64,000 nucleotides of DNA, taken from positions 19,554-83,553 of the forward strand of contig NZ_FNOW01000010.1 in NCBI RefSeq assembly GCF_900107145.1, given 5' to 3'. Shown here piece after piece: positions 7,616-15,860 of this stretch. The position numbers were made by a program, and so were the translations under genes. The notes below the pieces were generated by a model. The model saw only the letters and a program-made list of their open reading frames with translations, was not told the DNA's origin and searched no databases. The DNA comes from Allochromatium warmingii (GTDB lineage Bacteria > Pseudomonadota > Gammaproteobacteria > Chromatiales > Chromatiaceae). Within the stretch, counting starts at the first letter, position 1. Every line of letters begins with the position of its first letter.

Positions 7616-8676
7616 AGCGGGTCACCACGCTCGAATACTTGCAACGGCTGACGCATGACGCTGGCTGGATCGAGCTATGTCGGATCGTCCGAGGGGTAGA
7701 AGCTGTCTGGGATGACCGGCCCGAGGTGATCTTGAACCAAGCACGGGAATGGGCCGGGGCTGGCAATCTGTTCACGACTTTGCAACGCATCGACCGTGAC
7801 GCGCTGGTCGGCTATCTCACCGAGCAGCGACAGGCAGATCCCCGCAAACGGCCCCGCACGCCCGATCATGCGGTGAAACGCTATTGCCGATTGTTCTTCG
7901 ACTTCGATCCGGTTCGACCGACCGGCACCAGCAGCACCGCCGACGAACTTGACGAGGCGCTGATTCGCGCTCAGGGGCTTCGGGATCGGTTGCTGGCGCT
8001 TGATTGGCCCCTTCCGGCGATAGCGATGTCCGGCAACGGCTGGCATCTGCAATATCGGACGGCGCTGCCCAACACACCGGAGACCCGTGAGCAGTTGGCG
8101 CTGATCTATGCCGGATTGCACAGGGAGTTTTCGGACGATGTGGTCGAGTTCGACCGGGCAGTTCGGAATCCGGCGCGATTGTGTGCGTTGTATGGCAGTG
8201 TGAAACGCAAGGGGCCGAATACGGCTGACCGACCTCATCGGCGTTCGGCGATTTGGTTGCCCAGTGACTGGAAACAGGTGCTCCCGAAGCAGGTCGCTGC
8301 ATTGGCCGATTACTTCGCTCGCCAATCAAGTCAGACGCGCTCGACCGGCACGGCAGCCCGTAGCGCGACTCGGATCGAGGGACAGGGCAATTACGCATCC
8401 CTCGATGTGGTGCGCTGGTTTCAAGCGCATGACGCCTATGTCGGTCATTTGGAGGGCAACAAGCACGGGGTGCGCTGCCCGTGGTCGAGCGAGCACACCA
8501 GCCCGTCACCGAAAAGCGGCTCAGATACCATCGTTTTCGAGTCTGACGGCGGCTGGCCCGGGTTCTATTGCCATCACGCCCACTGTCAGGGGCGGACGAT
8601 CCGCGATGTCATGGCGTTGTGGGGGGATGCCGACGCCTTCTGTTCTGAGGCCTTTCAGTCACGGAGGGCCGCGTGA
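7612..8676 (+). CDS. Primase of the archaeo-eukaryotic (AEP) type with C-terminal zinc finger
   Basis: The 354-residue product probably makes RNA primers for replication of the element. The AEP catalytic acidic pair is visible in CRLFFDFDPVRP (DxD-like, about residue 100). The nucleotide-binding segment MSGNGWHLQYR and a third acidic site in DVVEFDRAVRNPARLCALYGS follow. The C-terminal part has Cys/His residues placed like a zinc finger (VRCPWSSEH, FYCHHAHCQGR), as in phage and plasmid primases. It is coupled to its neighbours by overlaps of 4 bases upstream and 1 base downstream. Together with the initiator-like protein and the helicase it forms a compact replication module. Confidence 0.8.
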   Translation: MKRVTTLEYLQRLTHDAGWIELCRIVRGVEAVWDDRPEVILNQAREWAGAGNLFTTLQRIDRDALVGYLTEQRQADPRKRPRTPDHAVKRYCRLFFDFDPVRPTGTSSTADELDEALIRAQGLRDRLLALDWPLPAIAMSGNGWHLQYRTALPNTPETREQLALIYAGLHREFSDDVVEFDRAVRNPARLCALYGSVKRKGPNTADRPHRRSAIWLPSDWKQVLPKQVAALADYFARQSSQTRSTGTAARSATRIEGQGNYASLDVVRWFQAHDAYVGHLEGNKHGVRCPWSSEHTSPSPKSGSDTIVFESDGGWPGFYCHHAHCQGRTIRDVMALWGDADAFCSEAFQSRRAA

Positions 8677-10166
8677 TGTTCGATCTCTACCCACATCAGG
8701 CGGCACTCATTGACGAACTGCGGGCGGGATTTGCCCAAGGCCATAAGCGCCAGCTTTTGGCGCTCGCCACCGGAGGGGGCAAGACTGTGGTAGCAGCGCA
8801 TCTGGCGCGGCTGGCTGTGGAGAAGGGCCATAAGGCGCTGTTTGTCGTGGATCGCATCGAGCTAGTCGGTCAGGCCGTGCGGACGTTCAGCGAGATCGGG
8901 CTGACCGTCGGCGTCTTGCAGGGCGAGAACACCAGCTTTTCGCGGGATGACGACATCATCGTTGCCTCGATCCAGACCATCCGGGCGCGACAAGCTCCCG
9001 ATTGGGCACATGTGGTGTTGGTTGACGAGGCCCACATCCTCCACAAAACGCACATCCAGCTCATGGAACGCTGGACGGCAATTCCTTTCATCGGCTTGAG
9101 TGCGACGCCCCTTCGCAAGGGATTGGGGCGGTATTTCACCAATTTGGTGCGCGGCCCGTCGATCCGCTGGTTGACCGACAACGGATTCCTCGTGCCGGTG
9201 CGCGGTTTTGCGCCAGCTTCGGACGCTGTGGCTGATGCGCTGAAGGGCGTCAAGGTTCGTGGTGGCGATTACATCGAAGCCGAACTAGGGCGAGCGATGA
9301 ATCAGGCGGCGCTCGTCGGGGACGTCGTGACGACTTGGCAAGAACGCGGAGAGGACAGGCAGACGTTGTGCTTTGCGACCAGCATCGCGCACAGCAAGGC
9401 GCTTCGTGATGACTTTGAGGCGGTCGGCATCAGCGTTGGACATCTTGACGCTTACACCGCGACCGACGAGCGGCGCGACCTGATCGCCCGATTTAAGACC
9501 CGCGACATCCGCATTCTGACTAGCGTCAACGTGCTTGGGATCGGCTTTGATGTGCCGAGTGCGTCGTGTTTGATTCTGGCCCGCCCGACACTCTCGGAAG
9601 CTTTGCACATGCAGCAAATGGGGCGCGGAATCCGACGTGCCGAGGGCAAGGTTGATTGCCTGATCCTCGACCACAGCGGGAACACGCTCAAGCACGGGTT
9701 GCCGGTGCATTTTGAGGTTCAAGACTTGAATACCAGCGAGAAGGGCACGGGCGAGGTGCGCAAGCCCCGCGACAAGGATGCTTTGGTGGCGTGCTCGCAC
9801 TGCGGGGCGCTGATGGAGCGTGTGCAAGTGACCTGTTCCGAGTGTGGCATTGACCGGCCGCAACGCAAATCGAAGGTGATGACCCGCGACGGCGATCTCG
9901 TGGAATTTGGTGCGGCGGATATGGGGCTGGTGGCTGACATGGACGAACGGCGGCGTTTCTATCGGGGAGTCATGGGCCACGCCATTCTGAATGGGAAAAA
10001 ACCCGGCATGGCGTTTCACCTAACCGTTGAGCGATTCAAGGGCTGGAAGCCGCCGTACCAGTGGCAAAACTTAGAGCCTGACCTTGACCCGCCGGAGGAT
10101 GTGACACGCTGGATTCGTGCCCGAAACATCCGCTGGGCCAAAGGCCGCGGGCGAGCGCACGGTTAG
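8676..10166 (+). CDS. Superfamily 2 DEAD/DEAH-box helicase
   Basis: This 496-residue SF2 helicase has motif I ATGGGKTVVAA, motif II VLVDEAHILH, motif III GLSATP, and motifs V-VI in VLGIGFDVPS and QMGRGIRRAEGK. A Cys-rich zinc-ribbon-like segment (CSHCGAL...CSECG) lies near residue 380, typical of helicases of phage and genomic-island replication modules. The ATG at 8676 overlaps the primase stop (TGATG). A hairpin with a T tract at 10177-10204 ends the operon. It probably unwinds DNA during autonomous replication of the excised element. A role in restriction or repair cannot be excluded. Confidence 0.9.
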   Translation: MFDLYPHQAALIDELRAGFAQGHKRQLLALATGGGKTVVAAHLARLAVEKGHKALFVVDRIELVGQAVRTFSEIGLTVGVLQGENTSFSRDDDIIVASIQTIRARQAPDWAHVVLVDEAHILHKTHIQLMERWTAIPFIGLSATPLRKGLGRYFTNLVRGPSIRWLTDNGFLVPVRGFAPASDAVADALKGVKVRGGDYIEAELGRAMNQAALVGDVVTTWQERGEDRQTLCFATSIAHSKALRDDFEAVGISVGHLDAYTATDERRDLIARFKTRDIRILTSVNVLGIGFDVPSASCLILARPTLSEALHMQQMGRGIRRAEGKVDCLILDHSGNTLKHGLPVHFEVQDLNTSEKGTGEVRKPRDKDALVACSHCGALMERVQVTCSECGIDRPQRKSKVMTRDGDLVEFGAADMGLVADMDERRRFYRGVMGHAILNGKKPGMAFHLTVERFKGWKPPYQWQNLEPDLDPPEDVTRWIRARNIRWAKGRGRAHG

Positions 10167-10176
10167 AAGGCGAGTT

Positions 10177-10204
10177 GGCCGGACTCACCATCCGGACCTT
10201 TTTT
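10177..10204 (+). terminator. Rho-independent terminator after the helicase gene
   Basis: CCGGA (10179-10183) pairs with TCCGG (10191-10195), extended by GG/CC with a bulge, and is followed by six T residues. Confidence 0.6.
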
Positions 10205-10217
10205 GGGGGGAATTTAT

Positions 10218-10832
10218 ATGTTGACTGAAGAGCATCGCGCTCAACGGCGGCGCGGCATTGGTGGATCGGACGTAGCTGCGATTGCGGGGCTGTCACCGTG
10301 GCGCACACCGCTGGACGTTTACCTCAGTAAGGTCAGGGACGTGGAGCAGTCGGACAGCGACGTCATGCGCTGGGGGTCGATCCTAGAAGCGCCCATCGCC
10401 GACGAGTACGCTCGACTGACAGGCAACCGGATTCGGCGCATCAATCGCGTGCTGGCGCATCCAGAACACTGTTACATCTTGGCGAGTCTCGACCGGCAAA
10501 TTGTCGGGCATCCCGATGGCCCCGGTGTGTTGGAGATCAAAACGGCGGGGCGCTGTTCCGCCGAATGGTATCGTGCTGATCGGCAAGACTGGCGCGTGGT
10601 GCTGCCTTTGCGCGAGCTATGGCCGACTCTCGGTTCGTGGGACGGCTTGGAATGGACGGCGGAACTGTCGTTATCTGGGTTCGCGGCTGTTGTGCGAGAA
10701 GCGGCAGCGAGCAGACCGCTCAAAACGCCCGTAGCGACGCTGGCAAGTCATGGCTATGGTGTTGGAATACCCATCCGGCGCAATCGCTCTAATGGCCGCT
10801 GGCGCTGGAATATGCGTCTAGCAGTTGTCTAG
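10218..10832 (+). CDS. YqaJ-like viral recombinase/exonuclease, C-terminal half abnormal
   Basis: The N-terminal 110 residues are a clear lambda-exonuclease/YqaJ fold: RRRGIGGSDVAAIAGLSPW, then LDVYLSK and the active-site part ASLDRQIVGHPDGPGVLEIKTAG with the catalytic Asp and ExK. After that the protein (204 residues in all) no longer resembles YqaJ. The expected QxQ/Tyr motif and domain end are missing, and the segment to the stop is unlike any family I know. A deletion, frameshift or recombination has probably removed the C-terminus, so activity is doubtful. The ATG at 10218 has a run of six G as ribosome-binding site. The last codons run into the CTAG array. Confidence 0.75.
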   Translation: MLTEEHRAQRRRGIGGSDVAAIAGLSPWRTPLDVYLSKVRDVEQSDSDVMRWGSILEAPIADEYARLTGNRIRRINRVLAHPEHCYILASLDRQIVGHPDGPGVLEIKTAGRCSAEWYRADRQDWRVVLPLRELWPTLGSWDGLEWTAELSLSGFAAVVREAAASRPLKTPVATLASHGYGVGIPIRRNRSNGRWRWNMRLAVV

Positions 10833-10911
10833 CTACAAATCTAGCAGTCGGCTAGACCAGTGCTAGATTTTGGCTAGAATGCTGGCTAGATCAATGCTAG
10901 AAACGAGCTAG
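10818..10911 (+). repeat. Nine helically phased CTAG motifs (centromere- or operator-like array)
   Basis: CTAG begins at 10818, 10829, 10841, 10852, 10863, 10874, 10886, 10897 and 10908, so successive spacings are 11, 12, 11, 11, 11, 11, 12, 11 and always about one helical turn. The usual extended unit is GCTAGA or TCTAGC. The last motif ends two bases before the ATG of the next gene, whose product looks like a ribbon-helix-helix protein. Phased direct repeats of about 11 bp are the known target type of such proteins (for example parC/ParR of plasmid R1). Confidence 0.85.
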
Positions 10912-10913
10912 AT

Positions 10914-11312
10914 ATGAGCGAACAGCTTGCTTTGCGCTTTGCCGCTGGCACGAAAGAGCGCATCCGCGCCTTGGCTGGTGATGGCGAATCCATGACCAGC
11001 GTGCTTTTGCGCGGGATTGCTGCTTTGGAAGGTCAGGGCGCGATTGACGGCACCGAGCCGGAGCAACCACACAATGACCGTCTTGCAGTCATCGAGCAGC
11101 GTCTGGATGTGCTGGAAGCTGGTCTTGCGCCCGCCGACGATGGGGTGGCCGGCTACCCCCTCATCGTCAAAGAGGGCGCAGTTCGGATGCAGGCAACAGG
11201 CAAGGCACCGGCTGAGATCCGCAAGGCCATCGAGCAGGCTTGTGGTCGGTCGCCTGACCCGAAGCATTTGGCTCGAACGCTGCGTCGTTGGGCATCGCAG
11301 ACGACTATTTGA
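10914..11312 (+). CDS. Ribbon-helix-helix-like DNA-binding protein
   Basis: The 132-residue product starts MSEQLALRFAAGTKERIRAL, a beta strand followed by a helix. With GESMTSVLLRGIAALEG this gives the strand-helix-helix layout of ribbon-helix-helix proteins. A coiled-coil-like stretch (RLAVIEQRLDVLEAGL) and a C-terminal helical part follow. Its ATG lies directly after nine phased CTAG motifs, so it likely binds them, either to repress itself or as a partition adaptor. There is no clear Shine-Dalgarno sequence; GAG seven bases upstream is the only candidate. The fold assignment rests on pattern only. Confidence 0.6.
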   Translation: MSEQLALRFAAGTKERIRALAGDGESMTSVLLRGIAALEGQGAIDGTEPEQPHNDRLAVIEQRLDVLEAGLAPADDGVAGYPLIVKEGAVRMQATGKAPAEIRKAIEQACGRSPDPKHLARTLRRWASQTTI

Positions 11313-11339
11313 CACCTGATTGAAGCAGGTTTGAACAGT

Positions 11340-11774
11340 ATGGCGAAGTTTCAGAAAGGTCAGAGCGGAAATCCAGCGGGGAGACCACGCGGAATTGTGA
11401 CTCAGGCGAAACTGCGCGAGGCGATCCTCGGCGACATCCCTGACATTCTTTCGACTTTGGTCGAAGCAGCAAAAGACGGCGATGTCGCCGCCGCCAAGCT
11501 GCTGGTTGACCGCACCATTCCGGCGCTGAAGCCGACAAGCGATCCCGTGACCTTCACACCGGGCGCAACCCTTACCGACACAGCCCACGCGATTATGCAG
11601 ACCATCGCTTCGGGGCAGATGACGACCGATCAAGGGACGGCGCTGATCTCAGCATTAACGGGGCTGGCGCGGGTGATCGAGGTCGATGAACTCAGCCGCC
11701 GCATTGAGGCGCTGGAACGGGGCCACACCCATCAAGAGGTACCAAACCATGAGCAACCTCAAAGCACGAATTGA
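11340..11774 (+). CDS. DUF5681-type protein (KGQSGNPAGRP motif)
   Basis: The 144-residue protein starts with MAKFQKGQSGNPAGRPRG, the hallmark of DUF5681 proteins, which are common on phages and islands near terminase or transposase genes. An upstream TTG at 11331 is in frame, but ATG 11340 gives the canonical start. The rest is helical (LREAILGDIPDILSTLVEAA, AAAKLLVDRTIPAL) and ends in a Glu/Arg-rich helix. Biochemical function is unknown. The next small gene begins inside its last codons. Confidence 0.75.
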   Translation: MAKFQKGQSGNPAGRPRGIVTQAKLREAILGDIPDILSTLVEAAKDGDVAAAKLLVDRTIPALKPTSDPVTFTPGATLTDTAHAIMQTIASGQMTTDQGTALISALTGLARVIEVDELSRRIEALERGHTHQEVPNHEQPQSTN

Positions 11775-11943
11775 AAAGCTGGAAGATCGCATCAGGCCCG
11801 GAACCGTGTTGATCGTCCTGGCCGAACGGGGCGAGACCTCAGAAGAAGCCATCGAGCGGGCTGCCCGTGCTTGGCGGCGTTCGGCTGAGTCCTTCCCTGT
11901 GAAAATCGTGCTCGACTTTCACGGGGGAGCGGCGAAGCTGTAA
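11749..11943 (+). CDS. Small hypothetical protein
   Basis: The 64-residue product starts MSNLKARIEKLEDRIRPG with a short coiled coil, followed by a strand-like TVLIVLAERG and a helix EEAIERAARAW. The start overlaps the end of the DUF5681 gene by 26 bases in another frame. It is the last gene before the right end of the element. No family assignment. Confidence 0.55.
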   Translation: MSNLKARIEKLEDRIRPGTVLIVLAERGETSEEAIERAARAWRRSAESFPVKIVLDFHGGAAKL

Positions 11944-12022
11944 CGCATTACAAACGGGTTACTAACCTGTTACGCGGGTGTCCAGCAGGAGTCCCCTGAG
12001 ACTCCCGCGGTATTCCCCTGAG

Positions 12023-12036
12023 TGTCCCCGGGGACA
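12023..12036 (+). repeat. Perfect 14-bp palindrome near the right end of the element
   Basis: TGTCCCCGGGGACA is a perfect palindrome in the gene-free right end of the element. Stretch 11944-12356 holds no gene I can support. It contains this palindrome, the arm-type repeats, attR and two terminators. Confidence 0.5.
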
Positions 12037-12081
12037 TTTTCCGGCAGAGGGTCAGATTTGAAATCAACTCGCCGTTTGCTG

Positions 12082-12122
12082 GGGGGTAGCATCATCCTGA
12101 TGGGGGTAGCTTTGGGGGTAAC
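12082..12122 (+). promoter_or_regulatory. Right-end GGGGGTAGC/GGGGGTAAC arm-type repeats
   Basis: GGGGGTAGC at 12082-12090 and 12102-12110 and GGGGGTAAC at 12114-12122 are in the same orientation as the leftmost copies near attL. They are probable integrase arm sites, about 63 bp from the core. Confidence 0.6.
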
Positions 12123-12184
12123 TCACAAAGCAAGCCAGCAGGAAAGACTTAAATATCAGCATCTTGGCTTCACTGTTCGGTAGT

Positions 12185-12198
12185 CGCCGCTTCCACCA
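12185..12198 (+). repeat. attR core (14-bp direct repeat, copy 2)
   Basis: This is an exact copy of the ssrA 3' end, CGCCGCTTCCACCA, followed by CCAATTTAAGC. It marks the right end of a 9.5-kb element spanning about 2709-12198. Confidence 0.85.
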
Positions 12199-12234
12199 CC
12201 AATTTAAGCGTCTACAGATAGGGCGCTTACAAAA

Positions 12235-12268
12235 AACCCGCTGATCGGAGTCAGCGGGTTTTTTTTGC
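12235..12268. terminator. Bidirectional terminator (probable original ssrA terminator)
   Basis: AACCCGCTGA (12235-12244) pairs with TCAGCGGGTT (12251-12260). T tracts follow on the plus strand and A runs precede it, so it works in both directions. It lies just outside attR, where the chromosomal ssrA terminator would have been pushed by integration. Confidence 0.75.
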
Positions 12269-12310
12269 GTGATATATTGGGAATTTACGAGATTTATTTG
12301 AAACGCAACA

Positions 12311-12340
12311 CAAAAAAAGCCGAGGTTTTCACCTCAGCCT
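12311..12340 (-). terminator. Terminator of the tRNA-Glu gene
   Basis: On the minus strand AGGCTGAGGT pairs with ACCTCGGCT around GAAA, then seven T follow. It lies 17 bp past the tRNA 3' end. Confidence 0.7.
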
Positions 12341-12356
12341 TTGATACGCAAAAATA

Positions 12357-12431
12357 TGGCGCTCTCTAGGGGATTCGAACCCCTGTTACCGGCGTGAGAG
12401 GCCAGCGTCCTAACCACTAGACGAAGAGAGC
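12357..12431 (-). tRNA. tRNA-Glu (CTC anticodon)
   Basis: On the minus strand the acceptor GCTCTCT pairs with AGAGAGC, with discriminator G and an encoded CCA. The D-arm CGTCTAGTGGTTAGGACG and the T-arm GGGGTTCGAATCCCC are canonical. The anticodon loop CTCTCAC gives CTC, reading GAG. The T-arm and anticodon region match bacterial tRNA-Glu. Confidence 0.93.
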
Positions 12432-12529
12432 GGTACGTCGTGCAAGAATGGCGTATTATACGCGGCTTGCTGCTTGAGACAAGCGGCTTTTGAACGTTTG
12501 ATGACTCACGGATAATCCTCGAAGATCCC

Positions 12530-13879
12530 ATGCCGGATTCCGATCCTCATTCCGCTCCGCTTCGCCCCGGTCAACCGCGGGTGATACCACGCCCCGAACA
12601 TATTCTTTCGCGTGCGCAGATCAGCGAGCAGGCGTTGCGCGTGCTCTATCGCCTACGGCAGGAACAGTTTCAGGCCCATCTGGTTGGTGGTGGGGTGCGC
12701 GATCTGCTGTTAGGCCATGAACCCAAAGATTTTGACATCGCCACCGATGCCACGCCGGAGCAGGTGCGTGATGTGTTCCGCAACTGTCGGCTCATTGGGC
12801 GGCGTTTTCGTTTGGCGCATGTGTATTTTGGGCGCGACATCATCGAGGTGGCGACATTTCGCGGCACCGGCTCAGATACCGATGTTGAGGGCAGCGCCGA
12901 CGCGGATCGCCAGGTGCGCAACGGCTTGATCGTGCGTGACAACATCTACGGCACCATCGAGGAAGATGCGCTGCGGCGCGATTTCACCATCAATGCGCTC
13001 TATTACGATATCGCCGATTTTGCGCTGATTGATTATGTCGGCGGACTCGATGATCTCCAAGCGGGCCGCTTGCGGCTGATCGGCGATCCGGTCAAACGCT
13101 ATCGCGAAGATCCGGTGCGGATGCTGCGGGCGGTGCGCTTTGCCTGCAAGTTGGGGTTTAGCATCGAGCCGCTAACCGAACGCCCATTGTTCGAGCTGGG
13201 GCATCTGCTGCGCGATATTCCAGCAGCGCGGCTGTTTGATGAACTGCTCAAGCTGTTTCATTCCGGCTATGGGCTGGAAGTATTTGAAAAACTGCGTCAT
13301 TACGGGTTATTTGGGCATCTGTTTCCCGCGACTGAAGCCTGTTTAGCCTGCGAAGAGCAGGATTTTCCGATCACCTTTGTCAGTCGTGGTCTGGCCAATA
13401 CCGACACGCGCTTGGCGGAAGATAAGCCGGTGACGCCGGCCTTTCTCTACGCAATTTTGCTCTGGGAACCGGTGCGGCGACAGTGGGGTGAATTGCAGGC
13501 GCGGGGGTTAGAGAGTCACGAAGCAATGCAGGTTGCCGCTTCGCGGGTCTGCGTCGAACAACAGCCATTGGTGGCGATTCCAAAGCGTTTTGGGCTGCTG
13601 ATGCGCGAGATTTGGACGCTGCAACCGCTGCTCGAACGGCGCGATGGAAAGCGCCCCTATCGGCTGATCACCCATCCGCGTTTTCGGGCGGCGTATGATT
13701 TTCTTGTACTACGGGCGCAGGCCGGTGAAGCGGATCCCGAATTGGCGACCTGGTGGACACGTTTTCAGGATGCCAGCAGCCAAGAACGCGCCCGCATGAC
13801 CGATCCGAGTGCCCGCCGCAAACGCCGCTCGCGCCGCCGTAAGCCGGCGATTGCGAGTAGCAGCGAGACGGCGAGCTGA
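12530..13879 (+). CDS. pcnB: Poly(A) polymerase I
   Basis: PcnB adds 3' poly(A) tails that mark RNA for decay. The 449-residue protein shows the nucleotidyltransferase core [33 protein letters not shown], in which the Asp pair DFD binds metal. [20 protein letters not shown] holds the third acidic site, and the RNA-binding segment [26 protein letters not shown] follows. The C-terminus is a basic Arg/Lys tail ([10 protein letters not shown]), usual for PcnB rather than CCA-adding enzyme. In many gammaproteobacteria folK sits between pcnB and panB; here panB follows after 62 bp and folK is absent. Confidence 0.93.
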   Translation: MPDSDPHSAPLRPGQPRVIPRPEHILSRAQISEQALRVLYRLRQEQFQAHLVGGGVRDLLLGHEPKDFDIATDATPEQVRDVFRNCRLIGRRFRLAHVYFGRDIIEVATFRGTGSDTDVEGSADADRQVRNGLIVRDNIYGTIEEDALRRDFTINALYYDIADFALIDYVGGLDDLQAGRLRLIGDPVKRYREDPVRMLRAVRFACKLGFSIEPLTERPLFELGHLLRDIPAARLFDELLKLFHSGYGLEVFEKLRHYGLFGHLFPATEACLACEEQDFPITFVSRGLANTDTRLAEDKPVTPAFLYAILLWEPVRRQWGELQARGLESHEAMQVAASRVCVEQQPLVAIPKRFGLLMREIWTLQPLLERRDGKRPYRLITHPRFRAAYDFLVLRAQAGEADPELATWWTRFQDASSQERARMTDPSARRKRRSRRRKPAIASSSETAS

Positions 13880-13941
13880 CGCGCTCCGCTGTTTTTTCGA
13901 TCCATCCATCTATCTATTTGCCTGTCTTTCGGAGCGAACCA

Positions 13942-14748
13942 ATGGCCGTTGCCCCCGTATCCGTTGCTACGCTGGCTGCGATGAAGGCGCGTGGTGAGCG
14001 GATCGTCAGTCTGACCTGTTATGACGCCTGTTTTGCGCAGTTACTCGACCGCGCTGGCGTGGATGTGCTGTTGGTTGGGGATTCATTGGGGATGGTATTG
14101 CAAGGACACGCAACGACAGTGCCGGTGACTGTTGCGCAGATGGCCTATCACGCGGCAGCGGTAGCTCGCGGACGAGAACGGGCGCTATTGGTGGTCGATT
14201 TGCCGTTTATGGCCGCTGCGACACCAGAACGGGCGCTCGACCAAGCGGCGCAGTTGATGCAGGAAGGCGGCGCACAGGTCGTGAAGCTAGAAGGCGGTGC
14301 TTGGTTGGCTGACACGGTGCAGCGGCTGACCGAACAGGGCGTACCAGTCTGTGCGCATTTAGGATTGCTGCCGCAGTCGGTGAATCGACTCGGCGGCTAT
14401 CGCTTTCAGGGGCGGGATGAGACCTCAGCCGAGCGCATCCGCCGTGAAGCGCAGTTGATGGAAGAGGCGGGCGCGAGTCTGCTGGTGCTCGAATGTGTGC
14501 CGGCGGCGCTGGCGGCTGAGATTAGCCAAGCGTTACAGATTCCGGTGATTGGCATCGGCGCGGGCGCGGGCTGTGATGGTCAGGTGCTGGTGCTGCACGA
14601 CATGCTTGGGTTAAATCCTGGGCGACCGCCGCGTTTTAGTCGGGATTTTATGGCGGCTGGACGTAGCGCGATTGGCGAGGCGATAGCGGCCTATGTCACG
14701 GCGGTGCGCGAGGGCAGTTTTCCGGCGGCGGCTGAGACGCCGTATTGA
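13942..14748 (+). CDS. panB: 3-methyl-2-oxobutanoate hydroxymethyltransferase
   Basis: PanB transfers a hydroxymethyl group from methylene-THF to ketoisovalerate, the first step of pantothenate synthesis. The 268-residue protein has [28 protein letters not shown] (metal-binding Asp in GDS), [20 protein letters not shown] and the PVIGIGAG signature. The ATG at 13942 has GGAG nine bases upstream; a TTG at 13918 is in frame but has no such site. It opens a panB-panC-panD series whose genes are separated by palindromic or hairpin sequences rather than being tightly coupled. Confidence 0.95.
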   Translation: MAVAPVSVATLAAMKARGERIVSLTCYDACFAQLLDRAGVDVLLVGDSLGMVLQGHATTVPVTVAQMAYHAAAVARGRERALLVVDLPFMAAATPERALDQAAQLMQEGGAQVVKLEGGAWLADTVQRLTEQGVPVCAHLGLLPQSVNRLGGYRFQGRDETSAERIRREAQLMEEAGASLLVLECVPAALAAEISQALQIPVIGIGAGAGCDGQVLVLHDMLGLNPGRPPRFSRDFMAAGRSAIGEAIAAYVTAVREGSFPAAAETPY

Positions 14749-14758
14749 TTATTTTTTA

Positions 14759-14843
14759 AACCGCACAGGCGCAAAGAACACCAAGTTTTTTATTTAGAAA
14801 ATCATTAAAAATCTTTCTTTGTGTTCTTTGCGCCTGTGCGGTT
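14759..14843. repeat. Interspersed palindromic repeat, copy a (perfect 23-bp arms)
   Basis: AACCGCACAGGCGCAAAGAACAC (14759-14781) is a perfect inverted complement of 14821-14843, around a 39-bp AT-rich spacer. Variants occur at 16253-16320, 16967-16993 and 49823-49910, always between genes. It sits between panB and panC and may act as terminator or mRNA stabiliser. Confidence 0.85.
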
Positions 14844-14876
14844 ATTCATTCAAATTCATTTAATTCAAATTAAAAC

Positions 14877-15749
14877 ATGGCTGACACCACAATCGCACCG
14901 CTGCTCCAAGTCGAGCGCGTGGCCGACCTGCGCGATCAGGTGCGCCGTTGGCGGGCCGCCGGTGAGCGCATCGCCTGTGTGCCAACAATGGGCAATCTGC
15001 ACGCCGGACATCTCAGCTTAGTCCGCGCAGGTCGCGCCCGTGCGGATCGCGTCGTGACGAGTATTTTTGTCAATCCGCTGCAATTTGCCGCCAATGAAGA
15101 TCTCGACGCCTATCCGCGCACCCTCGATGCGGATTGCGCCCAGCTTGCCGCGACGGGCTGTGATCTGCTGTTTACGCCAACTGTGGACACACTCTATCCG
15201 CACGGTCAGGACGGTCACACACGGGTCGAGGTGCCGGGCCTTTCCGATTGGCTCTGCGGCGCGAGTCGGCCCGGGCATTTTGTCGGCGTGGCAACAGTGG
15301 TCTGCAAGCTGCTCAATCTGATACAGCCAGATGTCGCGCTCTTTGGCGAGAAAGACTTTCAACAATTGCTGGTCATCCGCCGTTTGGTTGAAGATTTGGC
15401 GCTGCCGGTTGAGATTATCGGCGTGCCGACCACCCGCGAAGCCGATGGCTTGGCGATGAGTTCGCGCAACGGCTATCTAACGCCCGCAGAACGCGCATTG
15501 GCTCCGGCGCTCTATCGCGTGCTGAATCAGACCGCCGAGGCACTGCGGGCAGGCGAAGTGCTGGCGCAGGCCGAGCACGCCGGACGCAACGCCCTCGCTG
15601 CCGCCGGACTGCGCCCCGATTATTTGAGCGTGCGCCGCGCCGAGGATCTCGCGCCAGCTGGCGCGGCGGATCGGGCGCTGGTGATTCTCGCCGCTGCCTA
15701 TCTCGGACGGGCGCGGCTGATTGATAATCTGCGCGTGAACTTGGATTGA
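14877..15749 (+). CDS. panC: Pantothenate synthetase
   Basis: PanC joins pantoate and beta-alanine with ATP. The 290-residue enzyme has the HxGH nucleotide site in [15 protein letters not shown], then [20 protein letters not shown] for pantoate binding. [21 protein letters not shown] and the KMSK-like loop in [13 protein letters not shown] follow. Length and motifs are as usual. The sequence between panB and panC holds a strong palindrome, so panC may have its own transcript or be uncoupled from panB. Confidence 0.96.
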   Translation: MADTTIAPLLQVERVADLRDQVRRWRAAGERIACVPTMGNLHAGHLSLVRAGRARADRVVTSIFVNPLQFAANEDLDAYPRTLDADCAQLAATGCDLLFTPTVDTLYPHGQDGHTRVEVPGLSDWLCGASRPGHFVGVATVVCKLLNLIQPDVALFGEKDFQQLLVIRRLVEDLALPVEIIGVPTTREADGLAMSSRNGYLTPAERALAPALYRVLNQTAEALRAGEVLAQAEHAGRNALAAAGLRPDYLSVRRAEDLAPAGAADRALVILAAAYLGRARLIDNLRVNLD

Positions 15750-15765
15750 TTAAGGATTGATTGAT

Positions 15766-15784
15766 GTTGCTGCATTGCAGCAAC
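15766..15784 (+). other. Short perfect hairpin between panC and panD
   Basis: GTTGCTGC (15766-15773) pairs with GCAGCAAC (15777-15784) across a 3-base loop. There is no T tract, so it is more likely a processing or stability element than a terminator. Confidence 0.45.
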
Positions 15785-15860
15785 GGCTGCTGTAGACTTG
15801 CACCAACTGCAATAGAAATATGACGACTGGGGCCGACTGGCCATCGAGAGGATTGAGTCA

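Larger units (their letters stand above)
2709..12198. mobile_element. Integrated satellite/IME-like element in ssrA
   Basis: The 9.49-kb segment has matching att cores, arm-type repeats at both ends, a complete integrase, AlpA, ParB-like, initiator-like, primase, helicase, YqaJ-like, RHH-like and DUF5681 genes. All genes are on the plus strand and many overlap. No capsid, portal, tail, lysis, relaxase or conjugation genes are visible. This combination fits a phage satellite (P4/PICI-like) or an integrative mobilisable element that depends on a helper for transfer. Which of these it is cannot be decided from the sequence. Confidence 0.85.

Noticed and set aside
9285..10019. 244-codon minus-strand frame
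   Set aside because: Mirror frame of the SF2 helicase; no motif of its own.
2709..12198. Complete prophage
   Set aside because: No terminase, portal, capsid, tail or lysis gene could be found; only integration and replication genes are present.
12101..12200. A tRNA fragment at the right junction
   Set aside because: The CCGCTTCCACCA sequence there is the duplicated tmRNA end, not part of a separate tRNA; no cloverleaf can be drawn.
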